Shown here in pieces: positions 51,039-61,609 of a DNA stretch of 64,000 nt. A program made the translations under genes and the position numbers. The DNA comes from Skeletonema tropicum (taxonomy: Eukaryota; Bacillariophyta; Thalassiosirophyceae; Thalassiosirales; Thalassiosiraceae), in contig CM074130.1 of assembly GCA_037178625.1 (NCBI GenBank), positions 4,030,001-4,094,000 of the forward strand, written 5' to 3'. Below the pieces are notes generated by a model. It was not told the origin of the DNA and did no database searches. It saw nothing but the letters and a program-made list of their open reading frames with translations. Position 1 is the first letter of the stretch. Every line of letters starts with the position of its first letter.

Positions 51039-53164
51039 ATGGTGGCTTATTTCATTGCGATAATAACAGTCGTCTTGGCTGCATCGACCAATGCATCGTT
51101 TGTGTCTCCTGCCAGAAGAACGATAATAACTTCTACTTCCTCCAGAGATATCCAACTACTTCAACTCAACGAACGGCCAAATGGGAACTACCGCAGTAGT
51201 AGTAATAACGACCATGCAGCTCGTGAAGCAGCAGGAATATCACCAGGCATTGGGCTTTGGAAAGATCTCCGTCGGAGCGTCAAACGAAGGCGGCGGTACG
51301 GCTATACTAATATCGTCCAGGTAATACAAACGAAAACTACCGGCAGACGGCGGAGAAGATTATCGTCTCGCTTTCGAAACTATTACTTGAAACGGAGGAG
51401 GCAGCAGGGCGGCGGTGCAAAGGAATGGAAATGAAGATGTAGATAATTATACCAATAACCTGGATGACGAAGACATTGATACCAACTACGGATGTCGACT
51501 CTATGCGTGCTCGATCGGGGGTGTTACGAACACGCATCCGTCTACGGCAGGGGGAACTAACCGACTTGGATCTATTAATGAAGGATATATCAATAGAGTT
51601 GAAGCGGCAACAATGGGAACATAGGGATGAGTCGAATCCGGGGTATAAAAGCGTATTTAGTTATGATCAATTGGGGAAAGAGACGACAAAATCAGATGAT
51701 AATAATTTGGGAAATATCAATGACATTATGAATGAAAATTCTTTGGAGGTGATGAATAAGAAGTGGAAGGAACAGGTGAAGGAAATACAACCCGTTCGAA
51801 GTGACGCTATTGATATTGGATTAGATGCGGACTTGGAAAATTCAGACTTTCTAATGGATGAATTCCAACTTGAACTCATGAAGAAGAGGTCTCTGGAATT
51901 ACAATCTTCCATCCTCCTTGATCGGATAGAACTTCAACGTCTAGAGCGACGCATCCTTTGTTGTGAAAGTACTGAACTTGGCGTCATTGAAAATTTAGTG
52001 GGGAATAGCCTGGAACGAATGAATGAGTTTGACCCATCCAATCCTGTCACAGTGGCGCGGAGACAAGCAAAGAAATTCGCCAATACGTTTGGAGCGTCAA
52101 CTTCGGTCCTACTAAGAAAGTTAGATCGAGTGTCCACCAGGAGTGGCAAGAACAATCGTGACTATAACTCTGTCAGTGACTTTGTTGTTCAAGAGACAGC
52201 GGCGGGAGTACGGATTGTAGGGAATTTACTTTCCAATCCTTCTCAGTTGACGCAGCTCATTGATCCTGAAACGGTAACCTTGGCTCCGCATGTTCCAGCC
52301 AGTGAGTTTTGTGAAGCTTAACTCATTTACGTTCAATTCGCGATCTGCTGAATCTCACTCAAAAACTGTGACTCTCAACTCCCTCTTATTCTAGTTTTGG
52401 CACGTTTGGATAGATTAGAAACTCATGTTTCGCCAATTTTGAGTCAGGTACTGAACAACAAACAGCACCTGAAGACAATTGAACCATACCTGGCTGAGAT
52501 ACTGGAACGGTTTGACGACATTGAGCCTCATTTACCGTGGATCTTGGATCACATTGACATATTAGCCCCTTACACAGGATTGCTTCTGAAACATATAGAC
52601 GAACTTCTCCTATATGCAGAGGTGGACGAATATGAAGCGGACGGCAGCAGCAGCAAGGACAACTATGCCTTTGCCGACCAGTTACTTCCCTACCTCGAAG
52701 TGTATGTGTCGCAGCTCGATCTTGTTGGTCCGCATTTGCCACTGTTGAGACCTCATTTACCTCTGTTACTCAAACACAATCGAATCAAGATATTGAGTCC
52801 TCATGTTGGAGTACTATTTGCAAAGGGATACACAGATTTATCAGGTGAGTTTTAACATAGGATGCTGTGCATTTTGTGCTGAAAGAAAGTTCGTCTTCCC
52901 TCTAACACTGTTCAATCTACTTATCATCTCTTTTTATCTGCAGCATCCGCCAACATGGACATTTTGCTGTTTTACTTCGGCTGGGCACTCCGCATACCCT
53001 TTGTTCCACGTCTCTTCTTTTCACTCCCAAGATGCCCGGGAGTCGTATCCTTCTTGGCCAACAGGTTGCCAAAACGATTAGTTCGAGGACGATGCTGCGA
53101 TGTGAGCTGTTACGTTGATAACAATTACGGTGTTGGTTGGAATAGTGGGAAGGGAAAAGAATGA
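51039..53164 (+). CDS. Plastid-targeted helical-repeat protein of unknown function
   Basis: Multi-exon gene. The leader MVAYFIAIITVVLAASTNASF|VSPARR has Phe at +1 (plastid type). Exon 1 is 51039-51320. A probable intron starts with GTAATA at 51321 and ends at AG 51442 or AG 51472, both restoring the next frame. Exon 2 runs to 52301; intron 52302-52394 (GTGAGT...TTCTAG). Exon 3 is 52395-52844; intron 52845-52943 (GTGAGT...CTGCAG). Exon 4 is 52944-53164. Exon 2 encodes a coiled-coil-rich segment. Exon 3 carries a repeated pattern (EPHLPWILDHIDILAPY, GPHLPLLRPHLPLLLKH) suggesting short helical repeats. Exon 4 encodes a hydrophobic segment (ILLFYFGWALRIPFVP), perhaps membrane-associated. I do not recognise the family. 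Confidence 0.75.
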
Positions 53165-53586
53165 TGCCAAATAATAATGATTGATTAGCTTGGGTAGAGT
53201 GTTTAATTTAGAAAAGTAGTTAGGAAACTTGATACTCTTCAATCGGTCATCAGTATGCATTGCGATTGTTGTGTTGGTGAAAGACACATTTGTCAGCTCT
53301 TCTCGCTCTCTGGATGTATAGGTCACGAGGATGTTTCTCTTTCTTTCCAGCAATCAGCAGAAACAAGTTGATGAGTGCCTCCAAGATCGAGTGATATCAT
53401 TTTGCAACCTGCCGTGCTATTGACATATCCTTCCTAACATTGCTTTCTCATCTACACATGTCTCATCGGAGCTCAAGTCTGTTGTACTTTCTTCACCTAA
53501 GTATGCTGAGGCATGAGCTTTCTCTGCATTACAAATACAAATAGGTACACACGATAGAGATTTCACATCATGTGCTCGTAACAAGA
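53165..53586. other. Convergent intergenic region
   Basis: AT-rich spacer between the plastid protein gene and DPH3; no gene or repeat recognised. Confidence 0.45.
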
Positions 53587-53931
53587 TCATTTCACCGTCA
53601 AGCTCTTTTGCAGAACACTTGCAATATCATGATGATCGACTTCCTCCTTCTTTCCCTCTCCCTCTTCATCTTGCTTCTTTTTCTCCTGCTCCTCTTCACC
53701 GCCACTCTCATCATCATCTTCATCATCCTCCCTCAACGGAGGTAAATCTTCTTCATCATAAATAATCTCTATCCGCAATGTGCAACTGGGACAGGTGGCA
53801 ATGTCTTCCCCATCCCACAATGCATCTAATGTGATGGAGAACTTGTCTCCGCACGGGCACGGATAGGTGTAGACTTGTGCGACTGGGTCATAGTCCAGAT
53901 CTTCGATTTCCACTTCTTCGTAGATTGACAT
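53587..53931 (-). CDS. DPH3: Diphthamide biosynthesis protein 3 (CSL zinc finger)
   Basis: 114 aa. The CSL-type zinc ribbon shows [25 protein letters not shown] and [10 protein letters not shown], with zinc ligands Cys25, Cys27, Cys47 and Cys50. DPH3 donates electrons to the DPH1-DPH2 radical enzyme in diphthamide synthesis on eEF2 and also serves tRNA wobble modification through Elongator. The acidic Glu/Lys-rich C-terminal tail (about 68-100) is longer than in yeast or human. It is divergent from the eIF5A gene 286 bp away. Confidence 0.96.
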   Translation of the reverse strand: MSIYEEVEIEDLDYDPVAQVYTYPCPCGDKFSITLDALWDGEDIATCPSCTLRIEIIYDEEDLPPLREDDEDDDESGGEEEQEKKKQDEEGEGKKEEVDHHDIASVLQKSLTVK

Positions 53932-54217
53932 GGCGATTTGCTACAGCATGTACTTCGGGATTTGTAGTTGAGTACACGCAGGATGCCACTGCCCACTGCC
54001 AGAAGCCTTTTTACACCATTCGTGTTCAGGATTCAGGATGATTGATTGGATTCGAGAGGTGGTGGCGGCTACGACATCAATAATACTGATTCCTTCGTGC
54101 GGACAGACTAATCGAGCATTGCCTCATGAATTTTCAACTCCTCACCAAACCGTACACTTCGCCTCGGCATTCTACAACCCTCCTATCCTCTAATAATACC
54201 CCAAACCTTACCCAACC
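53932..54217. promoter_or_regulatory. Divergent promoter region between DPH3 and eIF5A
   Basis: 286 bp separate the two start codons, so it must hold both promoters and 5' UTRs. It is CT-rich toward the eIF5A start. No specific element is claimed. Confidence 0.5.
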
Positions 54218-54871
54218 ATGTCTGATAACGAATACAACATCGAGAGCGCCGACGCCGGTGCCTCTGCCACCATTCCTATGGAAGCTGGTCAGATCAAGAA
54301 GGGAGGGTAAGTTGATTATATTAGGAGTTCATATGATGTGCTCACGCAATTTTTTTGTTCCGCTACTTTTTATGTGGCTGTACAATTTTCCAATTCCTTT
54401 GATGCTAACGCTGTAAATTTTATTCTACCCGCATATCAATTCTGCTCTCGACACAAATGATTAATAATACGAATATGTAGATTTATCATGATCAAGGGAA
54501 AGCCCTGCAAGGTCCTCAACATCTCCGTTTCCAAGACTGGAAAGCACGGCCACGCCAAATGTAACTTTACCGCCGTCGATATCTTCACCGGAAAGAAGCT
54601 TGAAGATATGGTTCCCTCCTCCCACGGAACTACCGTCCCTGTCGTTGTCCGTACCGAGTGGGAGATCATCGATATTGGAGATGATGGCGAGCTTACCCTT
54701 ATGGATGAGGGGGGAGATCAAAAGACTGATGTTAATCTTCCTAGTTTCCCTGAGACCATGGCGGACGAAATTCGTGACGCTTGGGCTGAGGGAGAGAACC
54801 AAGTTGGTGTTACTGTCCAGGCTGCTGTTGGAATTGAGCAGGTCATTGCTTGGAAGAAGATTTCTGAGTAA
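54218..54871 (+). CDS. EIF5A: Translation factor eIF5A
   Basis: Exon 1 is 54218-54306; intron 54307-54480 (GTAAGT...ATGTAG, 174 bp); exon 2 is 54481-54871, giving 159 aa, the usual size. The hypusination loop reads SKTGKHGHAK with the modified lysine at residue 51. IKGKPCKV, DIFTGKKLED and the OB-fold C-terminal half are all conserved. eIF5A relieves ribosome stalling and aids termination after hypusine modification. The splice join gives IKKGG-FIMIKG, matching the family exactly. Confidence 0.97.
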
Positions 54872-55859
54872 ATATAACACTTTCTTTCCTGGATGTTGGA
54901 TACTATTATTTTGAGGGTTGGTGGGGGGTCATACTTATTTATTTTGGGAAGGATCCACTATTTGATCTGTCACTTTTTGTGTGACTCTACTGCACATCTC
55001 ACACCTACACCACACAACGTGCATAGAATTAACTTTTGGAAGATTATTGGGGTAGTAAGTATTTGGTGGACCAAGTTGGTCCATGTTGAAAGGGAGGAAT
55101 GTCAAGCTTGTTTAGTGTTATAGTTTGACTATTTGGTGCTAAAGATTGTTTGCGTTATTGTAACATCTTAGTGAATCATTATTTTTATGGTAGTTTGTGC
55201 CATTATCTATAGATCTAAAGACTTTCTACGTGAAATCTCAAATCTCACGTTGCCCACACACACTCCCTGCTGTATATAGAGAGGGAGAGGTCACAGAGCT
55301 GGCCTTTCTCTAGAGAGATGCAGGAATTGAACTACAGAGTATCAGTTCGTCCAATCTCCTGATGAGTCTCGCTCTGGCTCTACCACTCCCTCTTTCGGCT
55401 CGTTCGAGCTACGATACTCCTTTGTACTTTTAGCTTCAGGTGAAATCCCCCAAACTGAACCCCAAGGGATATGAATTTTGGCTGGGCTTGAATCGAGCGG
55501 GGTACGAGTCGAAAGTGTCAGAAAGTTAGCTTTTTATCTCTACAAAGTTAGCTGTTAAAAGGAAGGGGGTATATAAGCTGAGATTTTGAGGGGGGATACA
55601 GGCAACGTTGGGGGATACAGTTAGTTCGAGGGATCAACCACTCAAGCTTGCTTTGTTGTCTGATTGACCTCTTCCAACTCAAACCTCTCACAACATACAT
55701 CTATCATGCCTGAAATACTCCAGATATACTGAGAGAGAAGGCTTGAATTTTTCTCAAGGTGCCTGCTCCTTTCAACATTCGAGGCAGAAGAAAAGTGGTG
55801 CTTTCCTAGAAGCTCAAGCAGTGGTAAAAGCAGAGTAAAACGCCCAGTCCAGAGACAGA
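54872..55859. other. Gene-free region of about 1 kb
   Basis: 3' UTR of eIF5A followed by unexplained sequence. Features seen: a short palindrome-like TCTCTAGAGAGA at 55307-55318 and repeats of GGGGGATACAG at about 55592-55621. An open frame on the minus strand (55642-55896) overlaps the panB start and is not supported. Confidence 0.45.
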
Positions 55860-57272
55860 ATGATGATAGCATCGCACTTTCGCCGAAGCTTTTCAATTGG
55901 CACTTTCAGACGATGTTGTGCAGTGTGCCAAGCAGATGGAGGCAAATTATTGGATAGATCCTACAGCAACAATCAAATGCCAAGCGTACTTGATACAATA
56001 CAGAGAAACAATTTTATACTTCCATACAGATCAAGCACACACAACAAAACTGAAACTACATTACGCTACGCAAGCAGCAACACTAACGGGAATACACCAA
56101 TCAAAGACGCAGACAAGCCTGTAAAGAAACCAAAAAAGGTTACAACTTTGTCTATGGCAGCTATGAAAAGGCGTGGTGAGAAAATTACAATGGTTACTGC
56201 ATATGACTTTCCATCAGCTGTACATGTAGATAGGGCTGGGGTTGACGTTCTTCTTGTCGGAGATTCGTGTGCAATGGTAGAATTAGGATTTGAGACTACT
56301 CAGGTGTGTACAAACCGAATAATGGTATCGTGTCTTGCGTTGTATTCGTACTTGTTCTTATTCAATCTGTGCTCTCGCTCTTCTTACTCAAAAAGCCAAT
56401 AACGTTGGATCAAATGATTCACCACTGTCAAGCAGTGAAACGTGGCGCACCCAACAGACCTCTTCTTGTGGGAGACATGCCATTTGGTTCTTACGAATAC
56501 AAAGATGTAGATATTGCACTTAAGAATGCTTACAGAATGGTGAAAGAGGGAGGAATGGATGCTGTTAAATTTGAAGGAGGAAGTGAGGCTCGTGCAAACA
56601 TTGTCAGACATGTTGTGGAAGGAGGAGGTGAGTTTGTATGATATGGTGTTGATTTGAAGCATTCTTGAATCTTATTTACTAATGAAATGCACTGGTGAAC
56701 AATCCGTAGTGGCTGTCTTGGGTCATGTTGGTCTGACACCACAGGCAATCAGTGTCTTGGGTGGATTTCGTGCACAAGGCCGTACAGCAGCCAACGCTCG
56801 TTCGTTGTTAGATGACGCCCTCAGATTACAAGATGCAGGCGCATTCGCTGTAGTTCTCGAATGCGTCCCTGCCAATGTCGCCACTGCAATCACGGAAGCG
56901 TTGGAAATACCAACTATTGGCATCGGGGCAGGCGGGGGAACATCTGGTCAAGTGCTCGTATTTCATGATTTGTTGGGTATGTTAAGCCACCCCCACCACG
57001 AGGAATTTGTTCCTAGATTCTGCAAGCAGTATGCAAGAGTAGGTATGGAGATTACAAATGGACTGGCGCAGTTCAAGGAAGAAGTTAAGAATGGGGCATT
57101 TCCCGGCAACGATTATTCTCCGTATAAAATGAACAAGACGGAGGAGGAGATATTTAACGAATTGTTGGAGAATGGTGCAAAAGAGGATGGAGCTTCAGCA
57201 TCGTCATTAGAAGATACAGATGAATCGGAGCAGTTGAATCTGTATGGTAACAGCAAAACAGACTCGAGATGA
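55860..57272 (+). CDS. panB: 3-methyl-2-oxobutanoate hydroxymethyltransferase (ketopantoate hydroxymethyltransferase)
   Basis: First enzyme of pantothenate synthesis: adds a hydroxymethyl group from methylene-THF to 2-oxoisovalerate. Three exons: 55860-56303, 56396-56627 and 56710-57272; introns 56304-56395 (GTGTGT...AAAAAG) and 56628-56709 (GTGAGT...CCGTAG). The joins restore family sequence ([28 protein letters not shown]). Motifs: [16 protein letters not shown] (metal Asp), [11 protein letters not shown] (Asp), VKFEGG (Glu), VLECVP (catalytic Glu) and [22 protein letters not shown]. The N-terminal 95 residues are a Ser/Arg/Asn-rich extension, probably organelle targeting, most likely mitochondrial. 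The C-terminal 40 residues are acidic and extra to bacterial PanB. About 412 aa. Confidence 0.96.
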
Positions 57273-57530
57273 ATGCATTCTTTGGGATATATGTCCATCG
57301 AGTGTCATAATAATAATAATCCCTCCTATTATTTTTGTAATTCTAACGCTGAATGTAGTAAGATTTTGTTTACATTTCACCTTCCCCCCCTCCCAATCTT
57401 GATTCTTCGCAGCTGCTCGTCTTCATTCCAAGTGAATGATGTTCTATTCCCTAATAATAAAATATTTCCCCCCCGCTGCCATCAAGCACAGACCTCCATA
57501 TTTTGACCATCATATATAATTATTCCACAC
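57273..57530. other. Convergent spacer
   Basis: AT- and poly-C-containing spacer (runs of CCCCCC at about 57385 and 57470) between panB and the minus-strand small gene; nothing recognised. Confidence 0.4.
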
Positions 57531-57713
57531 TTAATGTCCACCCTTCTTCGTCGAGGGAGCCAACATTTGATAATTCAACCATTTATACGCATATTCTCCA
57601 ACCATGTAGGCACCAAACACCATCACAGCGGGACGGAATCCAGGTAGGGGGTCCTTCCATAAATTAAGAAAGAGGGGATGACGACGCCAGGCGTCTTGAC
57701 CGTGGAAAGGCAT
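57531..57713 (-). CDS. Complex I B12-like small subunit (NDUFB3 family)
   Basis: 60 aa, one exon. DAWRRHPLF near the N-terminus corresponds to the R/DxAWR motif of NDUFB3 (B12), followed by a single membrane segment (about 28-46, AVMVFGAYMVGEYAYKWL) and a short tail ending KKGGH. Such one-helix subunits sit in the membrane arm of mitochondrial complex I. Assignment rests on size, topology and a short motif. Confidence 0.62.
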   Translation of the reverse strand: MPFHGQDAWRRHPLFLNLWKDPLPGFRPAVMVFGAYMVGEYAYKWLNYQMLAPSTKKGGH

Positions 57714-58094
57714 TATTTAAACAATGAGATGTTTTGAAAGGAGTGAGCCTCGATCGTGTGAGGAGCGCCGAACAAATTATAATGGGAGACAACTTGTGAG
57801 CTCAGTGGCTAGGTGGTATTGTTGCTGTTGGCTAGGAGGGGTGGCCTCGTACGTAGAACCATACTAATTCCGCTAAGTAACCAAGTTGTCAGCCACGAGA
57901 CATCGGACAGTTACTCCTGTAACCATTTTTGCTAATAGTGTGGCAGCCACGAGACATCTGAGAGTTACACATGTAACGATTTGGCTGACAAGTTTCCCGA
58001 GCCACCACCACCGACCATCAAATAAAAATAATAGTGTCCATGAGAGAGAGATTCACCATGGAACATTAAATAGACAACATAGATCATCAACAAT
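57714..58094. repeat. Spacer with 54-bp imperfect tandem repeat
   Basis: GTCAGCCACGAGACATC...GTAACCATTT (about 57887-57930) and GGCAGCCACGAGACATC...GTAACGATTT (about 57942-57982) are two copies about 54 bp apart. Twenty bases of the second (AGTTACACATGTAACGATTT, 57963-57982) recur at 59107-59126 on the far side of the next gene. Confidence 0.7.
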
Positions 58095-58968
58095 ATGTCG
58101 TCAAACAAAATGAAGTATGATGAATGGGCTGACAAGCAGCGTAAAGAGAGAGGGGACACAGTAGAAGTAGGCTCGAAACGATTGAGGAAGGTAAATCCAA
58201 AATATGTCGACAACCAAAAAAGTTGATGAAGGTAAGGATGATTTTGCTGAGCTGATAGAAGATCGCATTAAGCGCTTCGGTGAAGAAATGACGAAGGCTA
58301 ATGACAGTGGGAAGAAGGGAAAGGATGATAATGATATTATTGTACTGGGGGGTGATGATGAATTGACAGCTGAGGATCAAACGCCCTTCACTTCTACAAT
58401 CGCAGGTTCAAAGAGCCACGCAGAAAAGTTGATGTCGAGCTTCCGCAGTATGATTGTTTCCACTTCAATAGAAGAGTTGCAGGATTGTGTACTGACTGCA
58501 AGTGCAAGCCTTGCTTGCACAGAACATGTTATGGGTTCTACAAGCAAAGAAAGGAAAGTGAAATCATTGGTGCAGCGTTGGATAGCTTCTCCGCCCGAAC
58601 GTATTAAATCAAATGAAGATGGTGAAGTAGTTGCTGAGGATATTCTCATCGAGAGGGATGTTGTTATTATTGCAAACGTGAAGATTGGAAATGGAGCAAA
58701 CGCTACTACGGTGCAACGACCATTTCGTGTCATGGTGATTCATGATAAACATTACAACAAGTGGATGATAAGTCAATCGTCTAGTAAGAAGTGGGGGAAA
58801 GAAGCAAAGCCATACAAGGTAGACATTCGAATGCTCCGGAAGAATGAAGTTGGTGAGTATGAAGATGTCGAATTATATGATGCAGATTACAACAAGGAAG
58901 AGGTTGCAAAGCGTATTGGAGAGAATTTGATTCTCGATGTAGTTGGAAAGTTGCATGTAATTGGTTGA
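58095..58968 (+). CDS. Unknown charged protein, probable one-base frameshift near the start
   Basis: An ATG at 58095 opens a frame (MSSNKMKYDEWADKQRKERG...) that stops at about 58226 just after KYVDNQKS. The main frame from 58204 (254 codons) is one base out of phase. Reading one A fewer in the AAAAAA run at about 58218 joins NPKYVDNQK to VDEGKDDFAELIEDRI smoothly, which I think is the real protein (about 290 aa). The alternative is a start at 58204. The C-terminal 150 residues look like a compact alpha+beta domain (VQRPFRVMVIHDKHYNKWMI). Family not recognised. Confidence 0.65.
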
Positions 58969-59502
58969 GTTCATTAATAATGGGGTTATTTCATGTTAGA
59001 CTTTTCGTAGAGGTTCAGCCTCCCTACCCATGTAACCCGATGTTACAGATCCTAGTACAAGTTTACGTAGGAATTAAATTCCTACGTCATCAGCGAGGAA
59101 GCCAGCAGTTACACATGTAACGATTTCGCGGACAGGTTGAGGCCACCCCTCCTTGTTGGCTGTTGGCTTGAGCTTTGGCTTTTCATTTGGGAGATTCATC
59201 GGGGGATCCCCGTTTTTTTCGTCCATCGCACTTTCATCAAATGAAAATTGTTGTAAATGTCATTACGACTTCTCAACCTTCTCGCCGTTTCCCAAATTTG
59301 TTGAAGCCAACGCACTGTTGGCGAGGCTGCGAAAAGAGCAGCCCTTCTCGAACGAAGTGGACACAGGAGCCTCTTGCCTGCCTCTTCCAAAAATAGCAAC
59401 GCATTTGTGCCATTTGTGTGTCTATCAGTTGGAGATCAGTTGGTCTCATAAAGTTTCCTCCAAGCTATCATATAGTATTATACATATCTCTATAGAGCAG
59501 CG
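58969..59502. other. Intergenic with a 23-bp palindrome
   Basis: ACGTAGGAATT-A-AATTCCTACGT (59065-59087) is a perfect palindrome with 11-bp arms. The TTACACATGTAA-containing 20-mer shared with 57963 lies at 59107-59126. A plus-strand open frame (59153-59506) runs into the next gene's start in another phase and is not supported. Confidence 0.6.
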
Positions 59503-60180
59503 ATGAACCATGAAACTACTATCGTCCAACAACCACAGTCGATGGAATGTACTGCTGATAGCAAGGGGACGGATTTTATCGCCACATCTATTCTCGTCAT
59601 GACAGCACATGACGCGAAGAAGAATTATGTTCACACCGTACACGATGAAGAGTTTTCAGCCGACACAACTGGCAACAGTAGTACCAGCGAGATGGAGATG
59701 AGTCGGCTGCCCACTTGGAGCTCTACAGCTGTCATGACGGCATCTCCACCTCACTTCAATGCTGTTGGAGGACTACCTACACACATTGTGGATGACTTAC
59801 CAGGTATGATCCGTTCCGTATCGGACGCAAACTCTTGCGTCGACGATGATACCGACACATCAGCCGACGGAGAAGACGACACGATGGACACAGCATCGGA
59901 TGATGATCAATCTTCCTCATCCTCTTCAACTGCGTCATCCAAAGTAAAGGGAGTTAGCTTCAACGAATCCGTCCGGGTGCTACCCATACCCCCACTATCT
60001 CATTACACTCTCGAACAGCGACGCAATATGTACACTAATAGATTCGAGGTGAGAGAGAACAAGCTCAGGAATAAGAAGGAATATGCATTCGACAATTATG
60101 ATTGGAAGAATTGCACAGAGGAGAGCTCCATGGTGATTTGCCCCATGAGTGGTAATCTGATGCATCCTGCTCACTTTTAA
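59503..60180 (+). CDS. Unknown protein with acidic/Ser-rich middle and conserved-looking C-terminus
   Basis: 225 aa. Residues about 105-148 are Asp/Ser/Thr-rich (disordered). The C-terminal part KVKGVSFNESVRVLPIPPLS followed by HYTLEQRRNMY, LRNKKEYAFDNYDW and EESSMVIC looks folded or motif-bearing. KGVSF fits the RVxF consensus for protein phosphatase 1 binding. No known family recognised. The 5' UTR contains no in-frame upstream ATG. Confidence 0.6.
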   Translation: MNHETTIVQQPQSMECTADSKGTDFIATSILVMTAHDAKKNYVHTVHDEEFSADTTGNSSTSEMEMSRLPTWSSTAVMTASPPHFNAVGGLPTHIVDDLPGMIRSVSDANSCVDDDTDTSADGEDDTMDTASDDDQSSSSSSTASSKVKGVSFNESVRVLPIPPLSHYTLEQRRNMYTNRFEVRENKLRNKKEYAFDNYDWKNCTEESSMVICPMSGNLMHPAHF

Positions 60181-60520
60181 GCCATATGCCATATTTGATA
60201 GAGAACTGTTGATACATTATTATAGAACGATAGACTCAAAATAGACCACAATGATAAATAAATAACGCAAGCAAATTATTGTCAGTTACTGATGTATCTC
60301 ATGTTGCAGATTGTGAAGTTATGAATACCACACGAGAAGGAAATGTTTGGCAAGTTTGTACAGAGGTACAGCTCATGACTACGGGGTAGGATTGTTGCAT
60401 AGCTCTTTCGACATTTTCTTGTCCCACAACACGCCCTTAGCCTATCGTATCAATCATATCTTTTCAGCTGCCTCTGAATTGTTACTATAGATGAATATGA
60501 ATTGTTTAGACGAACGCCAA
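60181..60520. other. Convergent intergenic region
   Basis: AT-rich spacer between the unknown gene and archease; 3' UTRs only. Confidence 0.45.
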
Positions 60521-61078
60521 TCATATGTCTACAACCACATAAATGTCCACTCGTCCCTCCTTCTCATCAATCCTCATTCCACTGTACGTGATAGCTTTCA
60601 CTTCCGTCCCCTGCGGATGGCGACTAATATCCATTACTTCTCCCCTTCCAGAGCTGACGACTCTCCATTTGTCCAGATTGATCTCCTCCAGCGTGATCGT
60701 ATTTGCGACAAAGTCGGTGTCATGAAAATTGAATAGCCATTCATCCAAAAATGAATAGATGAGACTACGCAAGTCGTGACCTTCTGCTACCATGTGTGAT
60801 CCATACTCACAGCTTTCCACTTCATTAGTGGATATGGATTCAAGTGATGTGATGTAACCAAACATGCATAACGCAATATTGCTTAGAGATGATGGAAGAT
60901 CGGTACCCCATGAGTGAAGAATGATATCTGCTGGATGGTTTAGATATTCAAATTGAGCCCCTGGTGGAGGAACGCCTGGTGTTTGTTGATGAATTTTGGT
61001 TGTTGCGTTTGCCGTGGTCTGTGGAGGAATGCATTCATCAATGTGGCGCTGCTGATCGGATGTTGATGATGGCTCCAT
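60521..61078 (-). CDS. Archease (tRNA ligase RtcB activator)
   Basis: 185 aa. An N-terminal Ser/Thr/Gln-rich extension of about 38 residues precedes the archease domain: FEYLNHPADIILHSWG (conserved Asp), ALCMFGYIT, GHDLRSLIYSFLDEWLF, GEVMDISRHPQGTEVKAITY and a C-terminal YVVVDI ending with Asp at the penultimate position. Archease promotes guanylylation and turnover of the RtcB-type tRNA ligase, needed for tRNA splicing and, in animals, XBP1 mRNA splicing. Length and termini match the family. Its presence suggests an RtcB ligase in this organism. Confidence 0.96.
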   Translation of the reverse strand: MEPSSTSDQQRHIDECIPPQTTANATTKIHQQTPGVPPPGAQFEYLNHPADIILHSWGTDLPSSLSNIALCMFGYITSLESISTNEVESCEYGSHMVAEGHDLRSLIYSFLDEWLFNFHDTDFVANTITLEEINLDKWRVVSSGRGEVMDISRHPQGTEVKAITYSGMRIDEKEGRVDIYVVVDI

Positions 61079-61609
61079 CCTACCAGATCCTAACTTTCCT
61101 TTTAGCTATGCCAAATGCCAAACGCCAAGACAACCGCCGCTTTCCAGTTGACAACTAACTCCCCAGTCCACAGCAATAGCCATTCGCACCTACTAACAGC
61201 CCAGTTTGTCCACAATTAATCATAATCACACGGATAAAATTACGAGAGATGGATTGTGCTGAGTGCTGCGAGCTCAACAGCTCAACACTCAAAAAGAGAT
61301 ACATTAGAGCTTCCGGAGCAGTCGGAAGATGTTCTGGATCTTGACGGGCAGAACTGTTTTTTGCCCCAAGAAATCCCCCAAGACAAGTTGTTTGGATACC
61401 AGAGGGAGCTCTGGTGTTCATTATTGATGATTGTACACCAGAGTCGGTGATAATAGTTTGGCTCAAAGGCAGGGGGTCCCTCCTTTTTCACAGGAAGTGA
61501 AAGTGGAAAGCACTCCCAATTTATTTTTAAATTTTTTAGAGCTATCGCATCTCACTCTTCTGCATTAATATTGACTTTGCGCTTTGCTCCACCTCTTGCA
61601 TCGAACAAT
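61079..61609. other. Divergent intergenic region
   Basis: Promoter region for archease and the gene at 61610. Contains the near repeat GCTCAACAGCTCAACACTC at about 61271-61289. Open frames on both strands around 61155-61490 are not supported. Confidence 0.45.

Noticed and set aside
54126..54416. 96-codon frame across eIF5A exon 1 and its intron
   Set aside because: Out of phase with the eIF5A protein, which is certain.
59153..59506. 117-codon plus-strand frame before the gene at 59503
   Set aside because: It runs into the start codon of the next gene in another phase; composition looks like a 5' UTR.
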